Assembly: GCF_037023725.1 (NCBI RefSeq)
Contig: NZ_CP146077.1
Span: 3,199,001 to 3,263,000, forward strand
Direction: 5' to 3'
DNA from: Pseudomonas bubulae
Lineage (GTDB): Bacteria > Pseudomonadota > Gammaproteobacteria > Pseudomonadales > Pseudomonadaceae
DNA length: 64,000 bases
In this document: in pieces, positions 27,798-37,951 of the stretch
Layout of the letters: each line of letters opens with the position of its first letter
Position numbering within the stretch: position 1 is the first letter of the stretch
The notes under the pieces: model-generated
Told to the model about the DNA's origin: nothing
What the model saw: the letters and a program-made list of their open reading frames with translations, nothing else
The model's database searches: none
Program-made: the position numbers and the translations under genes

Positions 27798-29345
27798 TTA
27801 AGTGGTCGTTAACTGTGCCTGCAAAGCCCGGATAAAGTCGACCGGTTGCATTGGCCGGGCAAATAAATAGCCCTGCAAAAAATCAACCCCATGGTCGGCC
27901 AGGTACTGGCTTTGCTCTTGTGTTTCTACGCCTTCGGCGACAATGCCCAGGTCCAGCTTGGCGCTTAGTTCAATAATGCTCTCCAGAATATGCCCGGATA
28001 ATGCATCGGCGCCGATCATGGCGACAAAGCTCTGATCGATTTTCAAGTAATCAACGTTGAACTCGCGCAAGTAACTCAAGCTGGAATGGCCGGTGCCAAA
28101 GTCATCAATGGCAATCATGACCCCCAGTGCGTGCAACTGGCTAAACAATTGATGGGTTGTGGTGCTCGGTACGATCAACTCGCGCTCGGTAAGTTCCAGT
28201 ACAAGATTGATATGCCCTGGCGGGAACGCTTCGAGAAAGCGCCGGCAGTCCTCTACCAACTCGAGATTCTGGCAATGATGAGCGGTAATATTGAATGCCA
28301 GGTGAAACCCGCGCTCCATGCTATTGGCATGAGGGGCCAGCAAGAGTGCGGTTTGTTCCATCAGCGAGCGCGTCATCGGCACAATCAATCCCGAATGTTC
28401 TGCGAACGGGATAAACAGATCGGGACGAACCAGCCCTTCTTTAGGGTGTTGCCAGCGCATCAATACTTCGGCGCCGGCCCATTGTTTGGTGTCGCCCCTT
28501 ACAACCGGCTGCAAGTAAGGAATAAATTCGGCAGCGTCCAGGGCTCGCTGCAGTTCATGGGTGGGGGAGGTGGCGCGTTTTTTGAGTTGATGAACTGTCG
28601 CCGCAGAAATAACCCCGAGGAACATAAATAAAGCCATCAAGCCCGGGTATTGCGAGGCGACATAGCGCCAGATTTCACCCTCATTAAACCCGGCGACTAC
28701 GCGGTAGGGGTAATCAGTTGAAGGTACTGTTGCTTGAGCTACGGGCAGATGAGGTGACGGTGTGTTGCGCACCAGGCCATAGCGATCAATCCATACATTG
28801 CCAACTTCTATCAGTAATTGGGTTTTCTGATTGATCAGCCCTAAAACGTTAACCAGATGAAAACCGTACAGGCTGATCAGCACGCCGCGCTTTTCCTGGT
28901 TTTGCCGATAAACCAGGACGGGGTCATTGGGTGTCACCAGCGTGCCTGGCATCAGCCACAACACACCACCCGCATAGTTTTCGGGGGTTACGGCTTCTTT
29001 GAAATTGCCAAATAAAGAAGTGCAGTAAATCTGGTTGTCCCACACCAGGTTAACCGAACGCACGAAGGGTCGGCGCGTGACCTGATCGCGCAAGGCCAGT
29101 TCAACGTGCTCGCAGTCCTGGCCTGCCAGCGGCAAGACGACATCGGCAGCAAGCTTTGCATTGTCGAGCATCAAGTCAAACTGACGCACTGCCTCTTGGG
29201 CGGTTTGTGTGGTCTCCTGTTTGAGTGACCGGTTGGCCTGCCAGACAATGATCAGAACCCCCAGTACTACTGGCAACAAGCCGCTAAGTACAATCAGGGC
29301 GTAGCGATCAGTCCATTTTCGGCTCAGCTTCAGAGTGAGTGGCAT
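27798..29345 (-). CDS. CSS-type EAL-domain cyclic-di-GMP phosphodiesterase
   Basis: Inner-membrane enzyme (515 aa) that hydrolyses c-di-GMP. Two membrane helices (about 16-36 and 232-252) flank a periplasmic domain with the redox-sensing Cys pair, Cys78 (QDCEH) and Cys108 (YCTSLFG; CTS instead of the usual CSS). The cytoplasmic EAL domain (about 268-510) has EVLMRW in place of EAL, and keeps the catalytic set: Glu293, Asn352, Glu384, Asp414-Asp415 (IDDFGTGHSS), Lys435 and Glu471 (EGVET). It should be active when the disulfide is reduced. Start at 29345 chosen for AGGA upstream. No GGDEF domain. Confidence 0.9.
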   Translation of the reverse strand: MPLTLKLSRKWTDRYALIVLSGLLPVVLGVLIIVWQANRSLKQETTQTAQEAVRQFDLMLDNAKLAADVVLPLAGQDCEHVELALRDQVTRRPFVRSVNLVWDNQIYCTSLFGNFKEAVTPENYAGGVLWLMPGTLVTPNDPVLVYRQNQEKRGVLISLYGFHLVNVLGLINQKTQLLIEVGNVWIDRYGLVRNTPSPHLPVAQATVPSTDYPYRVVAGFNEGEIWRYVASQYPGLMALFMFLGVISAATVHQLKKRATSPTHELQRALDAAEFIPYLQPVVRGDTKQWAGAEVLMRWQHPKEGLVRPDLFIPFAEHSGLIVPMTRSLMEQTALLLAPHANSMERGFHLAFNITAHHCQNLELVEDCRRFLEAFPPGHINLVLELTERELIVPSTTTHQLFSQLHALGVMIAIDDFGTGHSSLSYLREFNVDYLKIDQSFVAMIGADALSGHILESIIELSAKLDLGIVAEGVETQEQSQYLADHGVDFLQGYLFARPMQPVDFIRALQAQLTTT

Positions 29346-29682
29346 GCAGGATCCTGGTAACGCGTGGGGATGGCTTGGGTGCAAACTGACAGAACAATAG
29401 TAAAGGCATGCGCCGCACACAGGGCAATTTCATATGGCGTAGGACAAATATGATTACGCCATGTAGAATCGGCTTACGCATACAAGAATAACGACTTCTG
29501 CGAGCAGAAGCCCTACCGCGTAAGAGATGGATCGAAATGAAGCGATTCGGGTTGCAATTGATCTACGGTGATTTTCTCGCGCGCAGTGTACGCGGGATCT
29601 CCTGTGCGCCTCCTGCCAGCATCCGCATTCTTAGCAAATAACCTCTGTTAATTCTAAAAATGACCATGATGAGGCGCCAAAA
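29346..29682. other. intergenic region upstream of hpd
   Basis: No ORF. Contains a short hairpin (CTTCTGC-GA-GCAGAAG, 29495-29510) and A/T-rich stretches; it presumably carries the divergent promoters of the EAL gene and hpd. A TGTAGA...CTTACG pair near 29463 only faintly resembles a PhhR site. Confidence 0.4.
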
Positions 29683-30759
29683 ATGGCTGATCTATACGAA
29701 AACCCGATGGGCCTGATGGGCTTTGAATTCATCGAATTCGCGTCCCCTGTACCCAATACCCTTGAGCCTGTATTTGAAATCATGGGCTTCACCAAGGTAG
29801 CAACCCATCGCTCCAAGGACGTGCACTTGTATCGCCAGGGCGATATCAATCTGATCCTCAACAATGAGCCCCACAGTGTTGCGTCCTACTTCGCGGCGGA
29901 ACACGGTCCTTCGGTTTGTGGCATGGCTTTTCGCGTGCGCAATGCGCAACAAGCCTACAACCGCGCGCTGGAACTTGGCGCACAACCAGTGCATATCCCT
30001 ACAGGGCCAATGGAGCTGAACCTGCCAGCCATTAAAGGCATTGGCGGCGCGCCGCTGTATCTGATTGATCGTTACGGTGAAGGCAGTTCGATTTACGATA
30101 TCGACTTTGTCTTTATCGAAGGTGTAGACCGCCACCCGGTAGGTGCCGGGCTCAAGATCATCGATCACCTGACCCATAACGTGTATCGCGGGCGTATGGC
30201 TTACTGGGCCAACTTCTACGAGAAGCTGTTCAACTTCCGTGAAATTCGTTATTTCGACATCAAGGGCGAATACACCGGCCTCACTTCCAAGGCCATGACC
30301 GCTCCGGACGGCATGATCCGCATTCCCTTGAACGAAGAGTCGTCCAAGGGCGCAGGCCAGATCGAAGAATTCCTGATGCAGTTCAATGGCGAAGGCATTC
30401 AGCACGTGGCTTTCCTCAGCGATGACTTGATCAAAACCTGGGACGCCCTGAAAAAAATCGGCATGCGCTTTATGACGGCACCGCCTGAGACCTACTACGA
30501 AATGCTGGAAGGGCGTCTGCCGAATCACGGCGAGCCGGTTGAAGCCCTGCAATCGCGTGGCATATTGCTGGACGGTTCCTCTGACTCGGATGACAAGCGT
30601 CTGCTGCTGCAGATCTTCTCGGAAACCCTGATGGGGCCGGTGTTCTTTGAGTTTATTCAGCGTAAGGGTGATGACGGTTTTGGTGAGGGCAACTTTAAAG
30701 CGTTGTTCGAATCCATCGAGCGCGACCAGGTACGTCGTGGCGTATTGAGCGCTGACTAA
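29683..30759 (+). CDS. hpd: 4-hydroxyphenylpyruvate dioxygenase
   Basis: Fe(II) enzyme converting 4-hydroxyphenylpyruvate to homogentisate in tyrosine catabolism. The 358-aa length and sequence fit Pseudomonas HPPD. Iron ligands are His162 (DHLTHN), His241 (IQHVAF) and Glu323 (FFEFIQRKG). It stands alone here, without the homogentisate genes. The ATG follows GAGGCG. Confidence 0.96.
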   Translation: MADLYENPMGLMGFEFIEFASPVPNTLEPVFEIMGFTKVATHRSKDVHLYRQGDINLILNNEPHSVASYFAAEHGPSVCGMAFRVRNAQQAYNRALELGAQPVHIPTGPMELNLPAIKGIGGAPLYLIDRYGEGSSIYDIDFVFIEGVDRHPVGAGLKIIDHLTHNVYRGRMAYWANFYEKLFNFREIRYFDIKGEYTGLTSKAMTAPDGMIRIPLNEESSKGAGQIEEFLMQFNGEGIQHVAFLSDDLIKTWDALKKIGMRFMTAPPETYYEMLEGRLPNHGEPVEALQSRGILLDGSSDSDDKRLLLQIFSETLMGPVFFEFIQRKGDDGFGEGNFKALFESIERDQVRRGVLSAD

Positions 30760-30774
30760 CAGAGTTGCTGACTA

Positions 30775-30805
30775 AAAGCCCCTCTCCCAAAGGGAGGGGG
30801 GCTTT
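30775..30805. terminator. terminator between hpd and DUF1345 gene
   Basis: 14-bp stem with one G-T wobble (30775-30788 with 30792-30805) and a three-base loop, lying between convergent genes 15 bp after the hpd stop. T-runs are short on both sides. Confidence 0.75.
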
Positions 30806-30816
30806 GAACTGCCCGG

Positions 30817-31452
30817 TTAAAACAATCCCGCCGCAATATTGATCGAAAACCCCAGCACGGCCGTGTTGAACAAAAACCCCAGCAGTGAATGCCCCAGCAC
30901 CGCCTTGCGCATTTCTCGGGTAGCGATACTCACATCAGCTGTTTGTACCGCAACACTGAGGGTGAAAGAGAAGTACATAAAGTCCCAGTAGTCCGGGTTC
31001 AGTTCCCCTTCAGGGAAGCGCAACGCCGGCTCGGTTCCTTCGTTGTTATAGAACAGTCTCGCGTAATGCAGGCTGAAAATCACCCCGATCATCAACCACG
31101 AACCCACCACCGTCAGCCCGGTAAAACCGTAATGCATCAGGCGATCGTCATCGCTGAGCTTGCTGCCTGACAGTTCAAGGGTAACGGCAGCCAGACTGGC
31201 AATCGAAGCAATGCACACGGTGATCAACACCATACTGGCGTTTTCATCTTCCACTTCGGCTGTACTTTTCACGTCACTGGCTTTGGAACGGATCACCAGC
31301 CAGAGCGTCATTGCCAGATACAGCCAGACACCGGCATTCCAGCCCAGCAGGAATTTGCTGGTCAGAGTGGAGGCTGGAGCAAAGATGCCTACTGCCACCC
31401 CGATCAGGGTGGCGACAGTAAGGCGAGGATGGGTGCGGGCAAGGTGCGGCAT
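30817..31452 (-). CDS. DUF1345 family membrane protein
   Basis: Inner-membrane protein of 211 aa with about five hydrophobic segments. The conserved DUF1345 stretch is seen: [12 protein letters not shown], then [21 protein letters not shown], the last part resembling a pore-like region. Function unknown. The ATG at 31452 is preferred to a TTG two codons upstream because AGGGA is six bases before it. Convergent with hpd. Confidence 0.88.
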   Translation of the reverse strand: MPHLARTHPRLTVATLIGVAVGIFAPASTLTSKFLLGWNAGVWLYLAMTLWLVIRSKASDVKSTAEVEDENASMVLITVCIASIASLAAVTLELSGSKLSDDDRLMHYGFTGLTVVGSWLMIGVIFSLHYARLFYNNEGTEPALRFPEGELNPDYWDFMYFSFTLSVAVQTADVSIATREMRKAVLGHSLLGFLFNTAVLGFSINIAAGLF

Positions 31453-31504
31453 AAACAATCCCTGTTACCAGTTAATACAGCACCTTAGCACGCAGCGCGC
31501 TGGC

Positions 31505-34500
31505 TTAACGCTGACGAGGTTTACTTCTTGTCAGTTTCATTACAACAACGAAGAATACTGGCACAAATACCACTGCCAGGGTGGCGACGATCATGCCGCC
31601 AATCACCCCCGTACCGATGGCCTGCTGGCTGGCCGAGCTGGCCCCCGTGGCAATGGCCAGTGGCACTACACCGAGGATAAACGCCAGCGATGTCATGACA
31701 ATCGGCCGTAGACGAAGGCGGGCGGCTTGCACGGTAGCGTCCACCAGATCATGGCCTTCGTCGTACAGCGTCTTGGCAAACTCGATGATCAAGATGGCGT
31801 TCTTCGCGGACAAACCAATAATCGTAATCAGGCCTACTTTGAAGAATACGTCATTGGGCATCCCGCGCAGCGTGACTGCCAGCACGGCGCCCAGGACGCC
31901 CAATGGCACTACGAGCAAAACCGCAGTCGGTATCGACCAGCTCTCGTACAACGCTGCCAGGCACAGGAACACGATCAGCAGCGACAAGGCCAGCAGAACC
32001 GGTGCCTGCGCCCCGGAAACCTGCTCCTGCAAGGACAGGCCGGTCCATTCCAGACCCAGACCTGCAGGCAACTGGTCGACCAGACGCTGCACTTCTACCA
32101 TCGCCTCGCCGGTGCTGTGGCCGGCAGCCGACTCGCCGGAGATGCTGATCGCCGGGTAACCGTTGTAGCGGGTCAACTGCGATGGCCCCTGGATCCAGCG
32201 GGCCTCGACAAAGGCCGAGAGCGGTACCATCTTGCCCTGGTCGTTGCGCACATTGATTTTCAGCAAGTCTTCGACCTGGCTGCGCTGGTCGCCTTCAGCC
32301 TGCACCACGACCCGCTGCATGCGCCCCTGGTTCGGAAAATCGTTGATATAGGCCGACCCTACGGCGGTAGACAGCACTGCGCCGATGTCTGCAAAGGAGA
32401 TGCCCAGCGCATTGGCGCGCTTGCGATCGACCTCCAGCTGCACTTGCGGGCTCTCTGCCAGTGCTTCTTCGCGGACATTGGCCAGCACCGGGCTTTTTTC
32501 CGCCAGTGCCAGCAGTTCGCTGCGGGCTTGCATCAAGGCGTCATAACCGACCCCGCCGCGGTCTTGCAGGCGGAACTCAAAACCACTGGACGTACCCAGG
32601 CCGCTGACCGGGGGTGGCAAGATGGCAAAGGCAATCGCGTCCTTGATTTCACTGAAGGCAGCGTTGGCCCGATCGGCGATGGCAGACGCCGAGTCTTTGG
32701 CGCCGCGTTGCGACCAGTCCTTCAGGGTGGTGAAGGCCAGTGCCGCGTTTTGCCCGCTGCCCGAGAAGCTGAAACCCAGAATCATCGTGGTGTTGCCCAC
32801 GCCGGTCTCGCTGGCGTTGTGGGCCTCGATCTGCTCGACCACGTTGATTGTGCGGTTCTGGCTGGCACCGGGTGGCAACTGGATATCGGTGATGATGTAA
32901 CCCTGATCCTCGACCGGTAAAAAAGACGAGGGCAGGCGAGCAAAGCACAACACCAGAACCACCAGCAAAGCACCATATAGCAGCAGATAGCGGCCGCTGC
33001 GCTTGATCAGATGCACCACCCAGTTTTCATAACCTGCGCTCAGGTGCTCGAACTTGCGGTTGAACCAGCCAAAAAACCCGCCCTTGGCGTGATGCTCGCC
33101 CTTGGCTATCGGCTTGAGCAGGGTTGCGCACAGCGCCGGGGTCAATGACAGGGCCAGAAATGCCGAGAACAGAATCGAGGTCGCCATCGACAGCGAGAAC
33201 TGCTGGTAAATAACCCCCACCGAGCCCGGCATGAATGCCATCGGAATAAACACGGCCACCAGCACCAGGGTGATGCCGACAATCGCGCCGCTGATCTGGG
33301 TCATCGCCTTGCGTGTGGCCTCGCGGGGCGACAACCCCTCGCTGACCATGATCCGCTCGACGTTCTCCACCACCACAATGGCATCGTCCACCAGAATACC
33401 GATGGCCAACACCATGCCGAACATGGTCAGGACGTTGATCGAGAATCCCAGCACCAGCATCGTGGCGAACGTGCCCATCAGCGCCACCGGCACCACCAGG
33501 GTCGGGATCAGGGTGTAGCGAATGTTCTGCAAGAACAGGTACATCACCAGAAACACCAGCACCATGGCTTCGACCAGGGTGTAGATGACCTTGGTAATCG
33601 AGACTTTGACAAAGGGCGTGGTGTCATAGGGGATGGTGTACTCGACACCGGCCGGGAAGTAGCGGCTGAGCTCGTCCATCTTGGCGCGAATCAGGTTGCC
33701 GGTATTCAACGCGTTGGCTTCCGGGGCCAGCTTGACGCTGAAGGCGCTGGCCGACTTGCCGTTCAAGCGGGTGCCGTACTGGTATTCCTGGCTGCCGATC
33801 TCAACCCGGGCCACATCGCTGACGCGCACGGTTGAACCGTCCGGGTTGGCACGCAGAACAATATCGGCAAACTCTTGCGGGGTTGAGAGCTGGCCCTTGA
33901 CCAGTACGGTCGCGGTGATCTCCTGGGTGGAACGCCCCGGCAAGTCGCCGATGCTGCCTGCTGATACCTGGGCGTTCTGGCTGGCAATGGCCTGGTTGAC
34001 ATCCGCCGGGGTCAGGTTGAAGCCGATCAGCTTCTGCGGGTCGATCCAGATGCGCATGGCCCGTTCGGCACCATACAGCTGGGCCTTGCCGACGCCGTCG
34101 ATACGCTTGACCTCGTTCATCACGTTGCGCGCCAGGTAGTCGCTTAGCGCGACCTCGTCCAGCGTGCTGGTGCTGTCGGCGGTCAGGGTCACCAGCATCA
34201 GAAAGCCCGAGGAGATCTTCTCCACCTGCAAGCCTTGCTGGATAACCGCCTGGGGCAGGCGTGACTCCACCGCTTTAAGGCGGTTCTGGACATCCACCTG
34301 GGCCATTTCCGGGTCAGTGCCGGGCTTGAACGTCGCGGTAATGCTGGCACTGCCCAGGCTGCTTTGGGATTCGAAATAGAGCAGGCCGTCGGTACCGTTG
34401 AGCTCCTGCTCGATCAGGCTGACTACGCTTTCGTCCAGGGTTTGTGCCGAGGCGCCGGGATAAATCGCGTACACCTCGACCTGCGGCGGTGCCACATCGG

Positions 34501-34612
34501 GGTATTTGGCGACGGGCAGCTGCGGGATGGCCAAAGCCCCCGCCAGCATAATGAACAACGCAACGACCCAGGCAAAGACCGGGCGGTCGATAAAGAACTG
34601 CGGCATGCTCAC
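31505..34612 (-). CDS. RND multidrug efflux pump, inner-membrane subunit (HAE1 family)
   Basis: Proton-driven trimeric efflux pump of 1035 aa with twelve helices. The family start MPQFFIDRPVFAWVVALFI is present, as are the proton-relay Asp pair in GILVDDAIVVVENVER, a Lys in GLSAKNAILIIEFAK, and the PxxGxG-type periplasmic loops. It is of the MexB/AcrB type. The ATG overlaps the adaptor gene stop (ATGA). No outer-membrane factor gene follows, so it probably uses an OprM/TolC-like partner encoded elsewhere. Substrates cannot be read from the sequence. Confidence 0.93.
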   Translation of the reverse strand: MSMPQFFIDRPVFAWVVALFIMLAGALAIPQLPVAKYPDVAPPQVEVYAIYPGASAQTLDESVVSLIEQELNGTDGLLYFESQSSLGSASITATFKPGTDPEMAQVDVQNRLKAVESRLPQAVIQQGLQVEKISSGFLMLVTLTADSTSTLDEVALSDYLARNVMNEVKRIDGVGKAQLYGAERAMRIWIDPQKLIGFNLTPADVNQAIASQNAQVSAGSIGDLPGRSTQEITATVLVKGQLSTPQEFADIVLRANPDGSTVRVSDVARVEIGSQEYQYGTRLNGKSASAFSVKLAPEANALNTGNLIRAKMDELSRYFPAGVEYTIPYDTTPFVKVSITKVIYTLVEAMVLVFLVMYLFLQNIRYTLIPTLVVPVALMGTFATMLVLGFSINVLTMFGMVLAIGILVDDAIVVVENVERIMVSEGLSPREATRKAMTQISGAIVGITLVLVAVFIPMAFMPGSVGVIYQQFSLSMATSILFSAFLALSLTPALCATLLKPIAKGEHHAKGGFFGWFNRKFEHLSAGYENWVVHLIKRSGRYLLLYGALLVVLVLCFARLPSSFLPVEDQGYIITDIQLPPGASQNRTINVVEQIEAHNASETGVGNTTMILGFSFSGSGQNAALAFTTLKDWSQRGAKDSASAIADRANAAFSEIKDAIAFAILPPPVSGLGTSSGFEFRLQDRGGVGYDALMQARSELLALAEKSPVLANVREEALAESPQVQLEVDRKRANALGISFADIGAVLSTAVGSAYINDFPNQGRMQRVVVQAEGDQRSQVEDLLKINVRNDQGKMVPLSAFVEARWIQGPSQLTRYNGYPAISISGESAAGHSTGEAMVEVQRLVDQLPAGLGLEWTGLSLQEQVSGAQAPVLLALSLLIVFLCLAALYESWSIPTAVLLVVPLGVLGAVLAVTLRGMPNDVFFKVGLITIIGLSAKNAILIIEFAKTLYDEGHDLVDATVQAARLRLRPIVMTSLAFILGVVPLAIATGASSASQQAIGTGVIGGMIVATLAVVFVPVFFVVVMKLTRSKPRQR

Positions 34613-35763
34613 CGATCCGTGGAGTGTGCGAGAGGAAGTGTCGGGTCATCTATTTGTACTTGTTCGCCCGGGCGGGCGTGTTGCAGGCCTTCAGTGACAA
34701 TCCGGTCACCGGCCTTGAGCCCCGACGTGACCGCCCAGCGATCATTTTGCGCGCCGCCCAGTTGTACCGGTTGCAGCTGCACGCGGTTGTCGGCATCGAT
34801 CAGCAGCACCTGGGCGATGCCGGCGCTGTCGCGCAGGATTGCCCGTTGCGGCACGCTGATGCCTTCCTTGTTGACGGCCTGTTCCAGGCGTACCCGCACA
34901 AAGCTGCCGGGCAACAGGTCGTAGTCCGGGTTGGGGAACTCGCTGCGCAGAATGATCTGCCCGGTGCTCGGGTCCACGGTGACGTCGGTGAACAGCAGCT
35001 TGCCCGGCAACGGGTAGAGACTGCCATTGTCACGAATCAGGGTGGCCCTGGCCTGTTGCTTGCCAACTTGTTGCAATTCGCCAGCGCGGAAAGCTTCACG
35101 CAGGTTGTCCAGGTCGCGGGTGGACTGGGTGAGGTCGACATGGATCGGGTTCAGTTGCTGGATGCGCGCCATTGGCGTGACCTCGCCCTGGCCAACCAGT
35201 GCACCTTCGGTAACCAGCGCCCGGCCAATGCGCCCGGAAATCGGCGCGGTCACGGTGGCATAGCCCAGGTTCAGTTTTGCCCGCTGGACGGCGGCCTTGT
35301 TGGCAGCCACATCGGCGTTGGCCTGCTGGGCCGCTGCCCGTGCGTTGTCATGATCCTGGCGGCTGATGGCATTGATGCCGATCAGCTCGGCATACCGCTG
35401 GTCCTGCAGTTTTGCCTGCAGGGCCACTGCCTCGGATTTGCGCAATGCTGCCTGAGCACTGTCCAGATCGGCCTGAAACGGTGCAGGGTCGATCAAAAAC
35501 AGCACGTCGCCCTGTTTGACTTCACTGCCTTCGATGTACACGCGCTTGAGCACCACGCCTGCAACACGGGCACTGACTTGCGCCACGCGCGGGGCGACCA
35601 CGCGCCCGCTCAATTCGTTATTGACCGACAGCGGCGCCGTAGCGATGACTTCGCTGCGCACTTTGGCCAAAGGAGGTCGGGTTTCAGCGACCGGACTTTT
35701 GTCACAGGCACTGATGGCCAGGGCCAGGGCCGTGAGAAATAGAGGGGCGAAGAGCTTTTTCAA
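34609..35763 (-). CDS. RND efflux periplasmic adaptor (membrane fusion protein)
   Basis: Lipid-anchored adaptor (384 aa) that links the RND pump with an outer-membrane channel. A TTG start at 35763, with AGAAGG eight bases upstream, gives a perfect lipoprotein signal (KKLFAPLFLTALALAISAC, lipid Cys20). The body shows the half-lipoyl motifs (GRVVAPRVAQVSARVAGVV, TAPISGRIGRA) flanking an alpha-hairpin with heptads, then the beta-barrel. The ATG at 35820 would add residues with no signal character. Confidence 0.92.
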   Translation of the reverse strand: MKKLFAPLFLTALALAISACDKSPVAETRPPLAKVRSEVIATAPLSVNNELSGRVVAPRVAQVSARVAGVVLKRVYIEGSEVKQGDVLFLIDPAPFQADLDSAQAALRKSEAVALQAKLQDQRYAELIGINAISRQDHDNARAAAQQANADVAANKAAVQRAKLNLGYATVTAPISGRIGRALVTEGALVGQGEVTPMARIQQLNPIHVDLTQSTRDLDNLREAFRAGELQQVGKQQARATLIRDNGSLYPLPGKLLFTDVTVDPSTGQIILRSEFPNPDYDLLPGSFVRVRLEQAVNKEGISVPQRAILRDSAGIAQVLLIDADNRVQLQPVQLGGAQNDRWAVTSGLKAGDRIVTEGLQHARPGEQVQIDDPTLPLAHSTDR

Positions 35764-35830
35764 CGATCGTGCCTTCTGAAATATGCGGGATGTTTCTGTT
35801 TGGCATGCTAAGCGCAGCACGCAAGGGGCG

Positions 35831-35870
35831 TTGTGAAGCTATGTAGAGGGAGTGTGAAAAAGTGTGAAGG
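35831..35870. promoter_or_regulatory. direct repeats between RND adaptor and response regulator
   Basis: Two tandem ten-base copies, AGTGTGAAAA and AGTGTGAAGG (35851-35870), and a third GTGAA phased 21 bp upstream (TTGTGAAGCT, 35831-35840). Ten-base phasing is typical of OmpR-type response-regulator sites, here midway between the pump genes and the two-component system. Confidence 0.4.
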
Positions 35871-35933
35871 TTATGCGGCTATCCCTGCCAGGTTGTATAT
35901 CCTTCGGGTTTCCCCCGGTTGTAAGCAGTTATT

Positions 35934-36635
35934 ATGCCCACTATTTTGCTGGTCGAAGACGATGCCGCACTTTCGGAGCTGATTGCCAGCTATCTGGAGC
36001 GCAATGGCTATCAAGTCAGCGTGATTGCCCGAGGTGATCAAGTCTGTGACAGGGCGAGAAGCAACCCGCCGGACCTGGTCATTCTTGACCTGATGTTGCC
36101 AGGCCTTGATGGCCTGCAAGTCTGCCGTTTGCTCCGTACCGAGTCAGCAAGCCTGCCGATCCTGATGTTGACAGCCCGCGACGATAGCCATGATCAGGTG
36201 CTGGGGCTAGAGATGGGGGCCGACGATTATGTGACAAAACCTTGCGAGCCACGGGTGTTGTTGGCCCGGGTACGCACTCTTTTGCGTCGCAGCAGCCTGG
36301 CCGAGCCGCAAGTAGCCAGTGACCGTATCGTTATCGGCAACCTGTGCATCGACCTGTCGGAACGCACCGTCAGTTGGCGCGGGCAGATGATCGAGTTGTC
36401 CAGCGGCGAGTACAACCTGCTGGTGGTGCTGGCCCGGCATGCCGGCGAAGTGCTGAGCCGTGACCAGATTCTGCAGCGTCTGCGTGGCATTGAGTTCAAC
36501 GGTACTGATCGCTCGGTCGATGTGGCCATTTCCAAGCTGCGGCGCAAGTTCGATGACTGCGCCGGCGAAGCGCGCAAGATCAAGACCGTATGGGGCAAGG
36601 GCTACCTGTTCAGTCGCTCGGAATGGGAATGTTGA
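35934..36635 (+). CDS. OmpR-family response regulator (RstA-like)
   Basis: Cytoplasmic regulator of 233 aa. Receiver domain 1-115 with acidic pair Glu8/Asp9-Asp10, phosphoacceptor Asp52 (ILDLMLPG), Thr in MLTARDD and Lys in VTKPCEPR; winged-helix DNA-binding domain 135-233 (DRSVDVAISKLRRKF). It is divergent from the RND pump and four bases upstream of its sensor kinase, so it likely controls the pump. Exact orthology to known pump regulators cannot be decided. Confidence 0.9.
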   Translation: MPTILLVEDDAALSELIASYLERNGYQVSVIARGDQVCDRARSNPPDLVILDLMLPGLDGLQVCRLLRTESASLPILMLTARDDSHDQVLGLEMGADDYVTKPCEPRVLLARVRTLLRRSSLAEPQVASDRIVIGNLCIDLSERTVSWRGQMIELSSGEYNLLVVLARHAGEVLSRDQILQRLRGIEFNGTDRSVDVAISKLRRKFDDCAGEARKIKTVWGKGYLFSRSEWEC

Positions 36636-36639
36636 ATCC

Positions 36640-37935
36640 ATGCTCAAGATTCTGATACGCCTTTATCTGGTGACCATCGTGACGTTTGCCACGGCCAGTT
36701 ACCTGATCCCCGGGGTGATCGTGTCGCTGTTTCATGAGCGCTTCATGAACTACAACATCGACATGTCGCGGGGCATGCAGGCCTTGCTGGTCAAACAGTT
36801 CCATCATCTGCCCCCTGAGCAATGGCCCGAACTCGCCCGAGAAATCGACACGCAGTTCCAGCCGATACGGGTCAATCTGCTGCCCATTAGCGATGCCAAG
36901 TTCACTGCCGACGAGCAACAGCAGTTGAAGCAGGGGCAGGGCGTGTTGCGCATTGGCGAGTGGGGCTGGCGTACGCTGGTGGTTTCACCGCTGGACGATC
37001 AGGTTGCAATCGAATGGGTCATGCCGCCAGACCCCTTTGACATGAATGTGCTGTATTGGAGCATCAACGTACTGATCGGTGCCGCCATGCTCGGTGGCTT
37101 GCTGCTTTGGCTGCGACCGCACTGGCGCGACCTGGAGCGGCTCAAACTGACCGCGGCACGTATCGGTCAGGGGCAACTCAGCGAGCGTACGCAGATCTCC
37201 CAACGTTCCAATATTCACGGGCTGGCCACGGTGTTCGACGCCATGGCGCAGGATGTCGAGCACCTGCTCAACCAGCAGCGGGACTTGCTCAATGCGGTGT
37301 CCCACGAGTTGCGTACGCCATTGACGCGCCTGGACTTCGGCCTGGCCCTGGTTTTGTGCGACGACTTGCCCCGGGCTAGCCGTGAGCGCCTGCAAGTGCT
37401 GGTGGGGCATATTCGCGAACTGGATGGGCTGGTGCTTGAGCTGCTGTCATTCAGCCGCCTGCAAAACCCGGCCTTGATGCCGGAAAGGGTAGAGGTCTCG
37501 CTGGACGAGTTTATCGACAGCATCCTCGGCAGTTTCGATGAGGAGCTCGAGGCGCCCGAAATCGTGCTGGATGTGTTGTTACACGGTGCGCAGGAGCGTT
37601 TTGCCCTTGATCCGCACTTGACTGCCCGGGCGCTGCAAAACCTGTTGCGCAATGCCATGCGTTACTGCGACCGACGAATTCAGGTGGGTGTAAGCGTCAC
37701 TGCGCAAGGCTGTGAGATGTGGGTAGATGACGATGGCATCGGCATTCCCGAACAGGAACGCGAGCGAATTTTTGAGCCGTTCTACCGCCTGGATCGCAGT
37801 CGCGACCGGGCAACCGGGGGCTTCGGCCTGGGCCTGGCGATCAGTCGTCGCGCCCTGCAAGCGCAGGGCGGGACGCTGAATGTAGAACAATCGCCTCTGG
37901 GCGGCGCCCGCTTCAAGCTCTGGTTGCCGGCCTGA
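36640..37935 (+). CDS. sensor histidine kinase (RstB-like)
   Basis: Membrane sensor of 431 aa: first helix about 5-28, a periplasmic domain of about 110 aa, second helix near 135-158, HAMP (RPHWRDLERLKLTAARIGQG), DHp box with the phospho-His in NAVSHELRTPLTRL, and an HATPase domain with N box LLRNAMRY, G1 VDDDGIGIP and G2 GGFGLGLAISRR. Start at 36640, four bases after the regulator's stop; a longer frame in the regulator gene is not real. Confidence 0.92.
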   Translation: MLKILIRLYLVTIVTFATASYLIPGVIVSLFHERFMNYNIDMSRGMQALLVKQFHHLPPEQWPELAREIDTQFQPIRVNLLPISDAKFTADEQQQLKQGQGVLRIGEWGWRTLVVSPLDDQVAIEWVMPPDPFDMNVLYWSINVLIGAAMLGGLLLWLRPHWRDLERLKLTAARIGQGQLSERTQISQRSNIHGLATVFDAMAQDVEHLLNQQRDLLNAVSHELRTPLTRLDFGLALVLCDDLPRASRERLQVLVGHIRELDGLVLELLSFSRLQNPALMPERVEVSLDEFIDSILGSFDEELEAPEIVLDVLLHGAQERFALDPHLTARALQNLLRNAMRYCDRRIQVGVSVTAQGCEMWVDDDGIGIPEQERERIFEPFYRLDRSRDRATGGFGLGLAISRRALQAQGGTLNVEQSPLGGARFKLWLPA

Positions 37936-37951
37936 AGAAGGAGACGGCGAC

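Noticed and set aside
29460..29485. PhhR-type operator before hpd
   Set aside because: Half-sites TGTAGA and CTTACG have the wrong spacing and weak symmetry.
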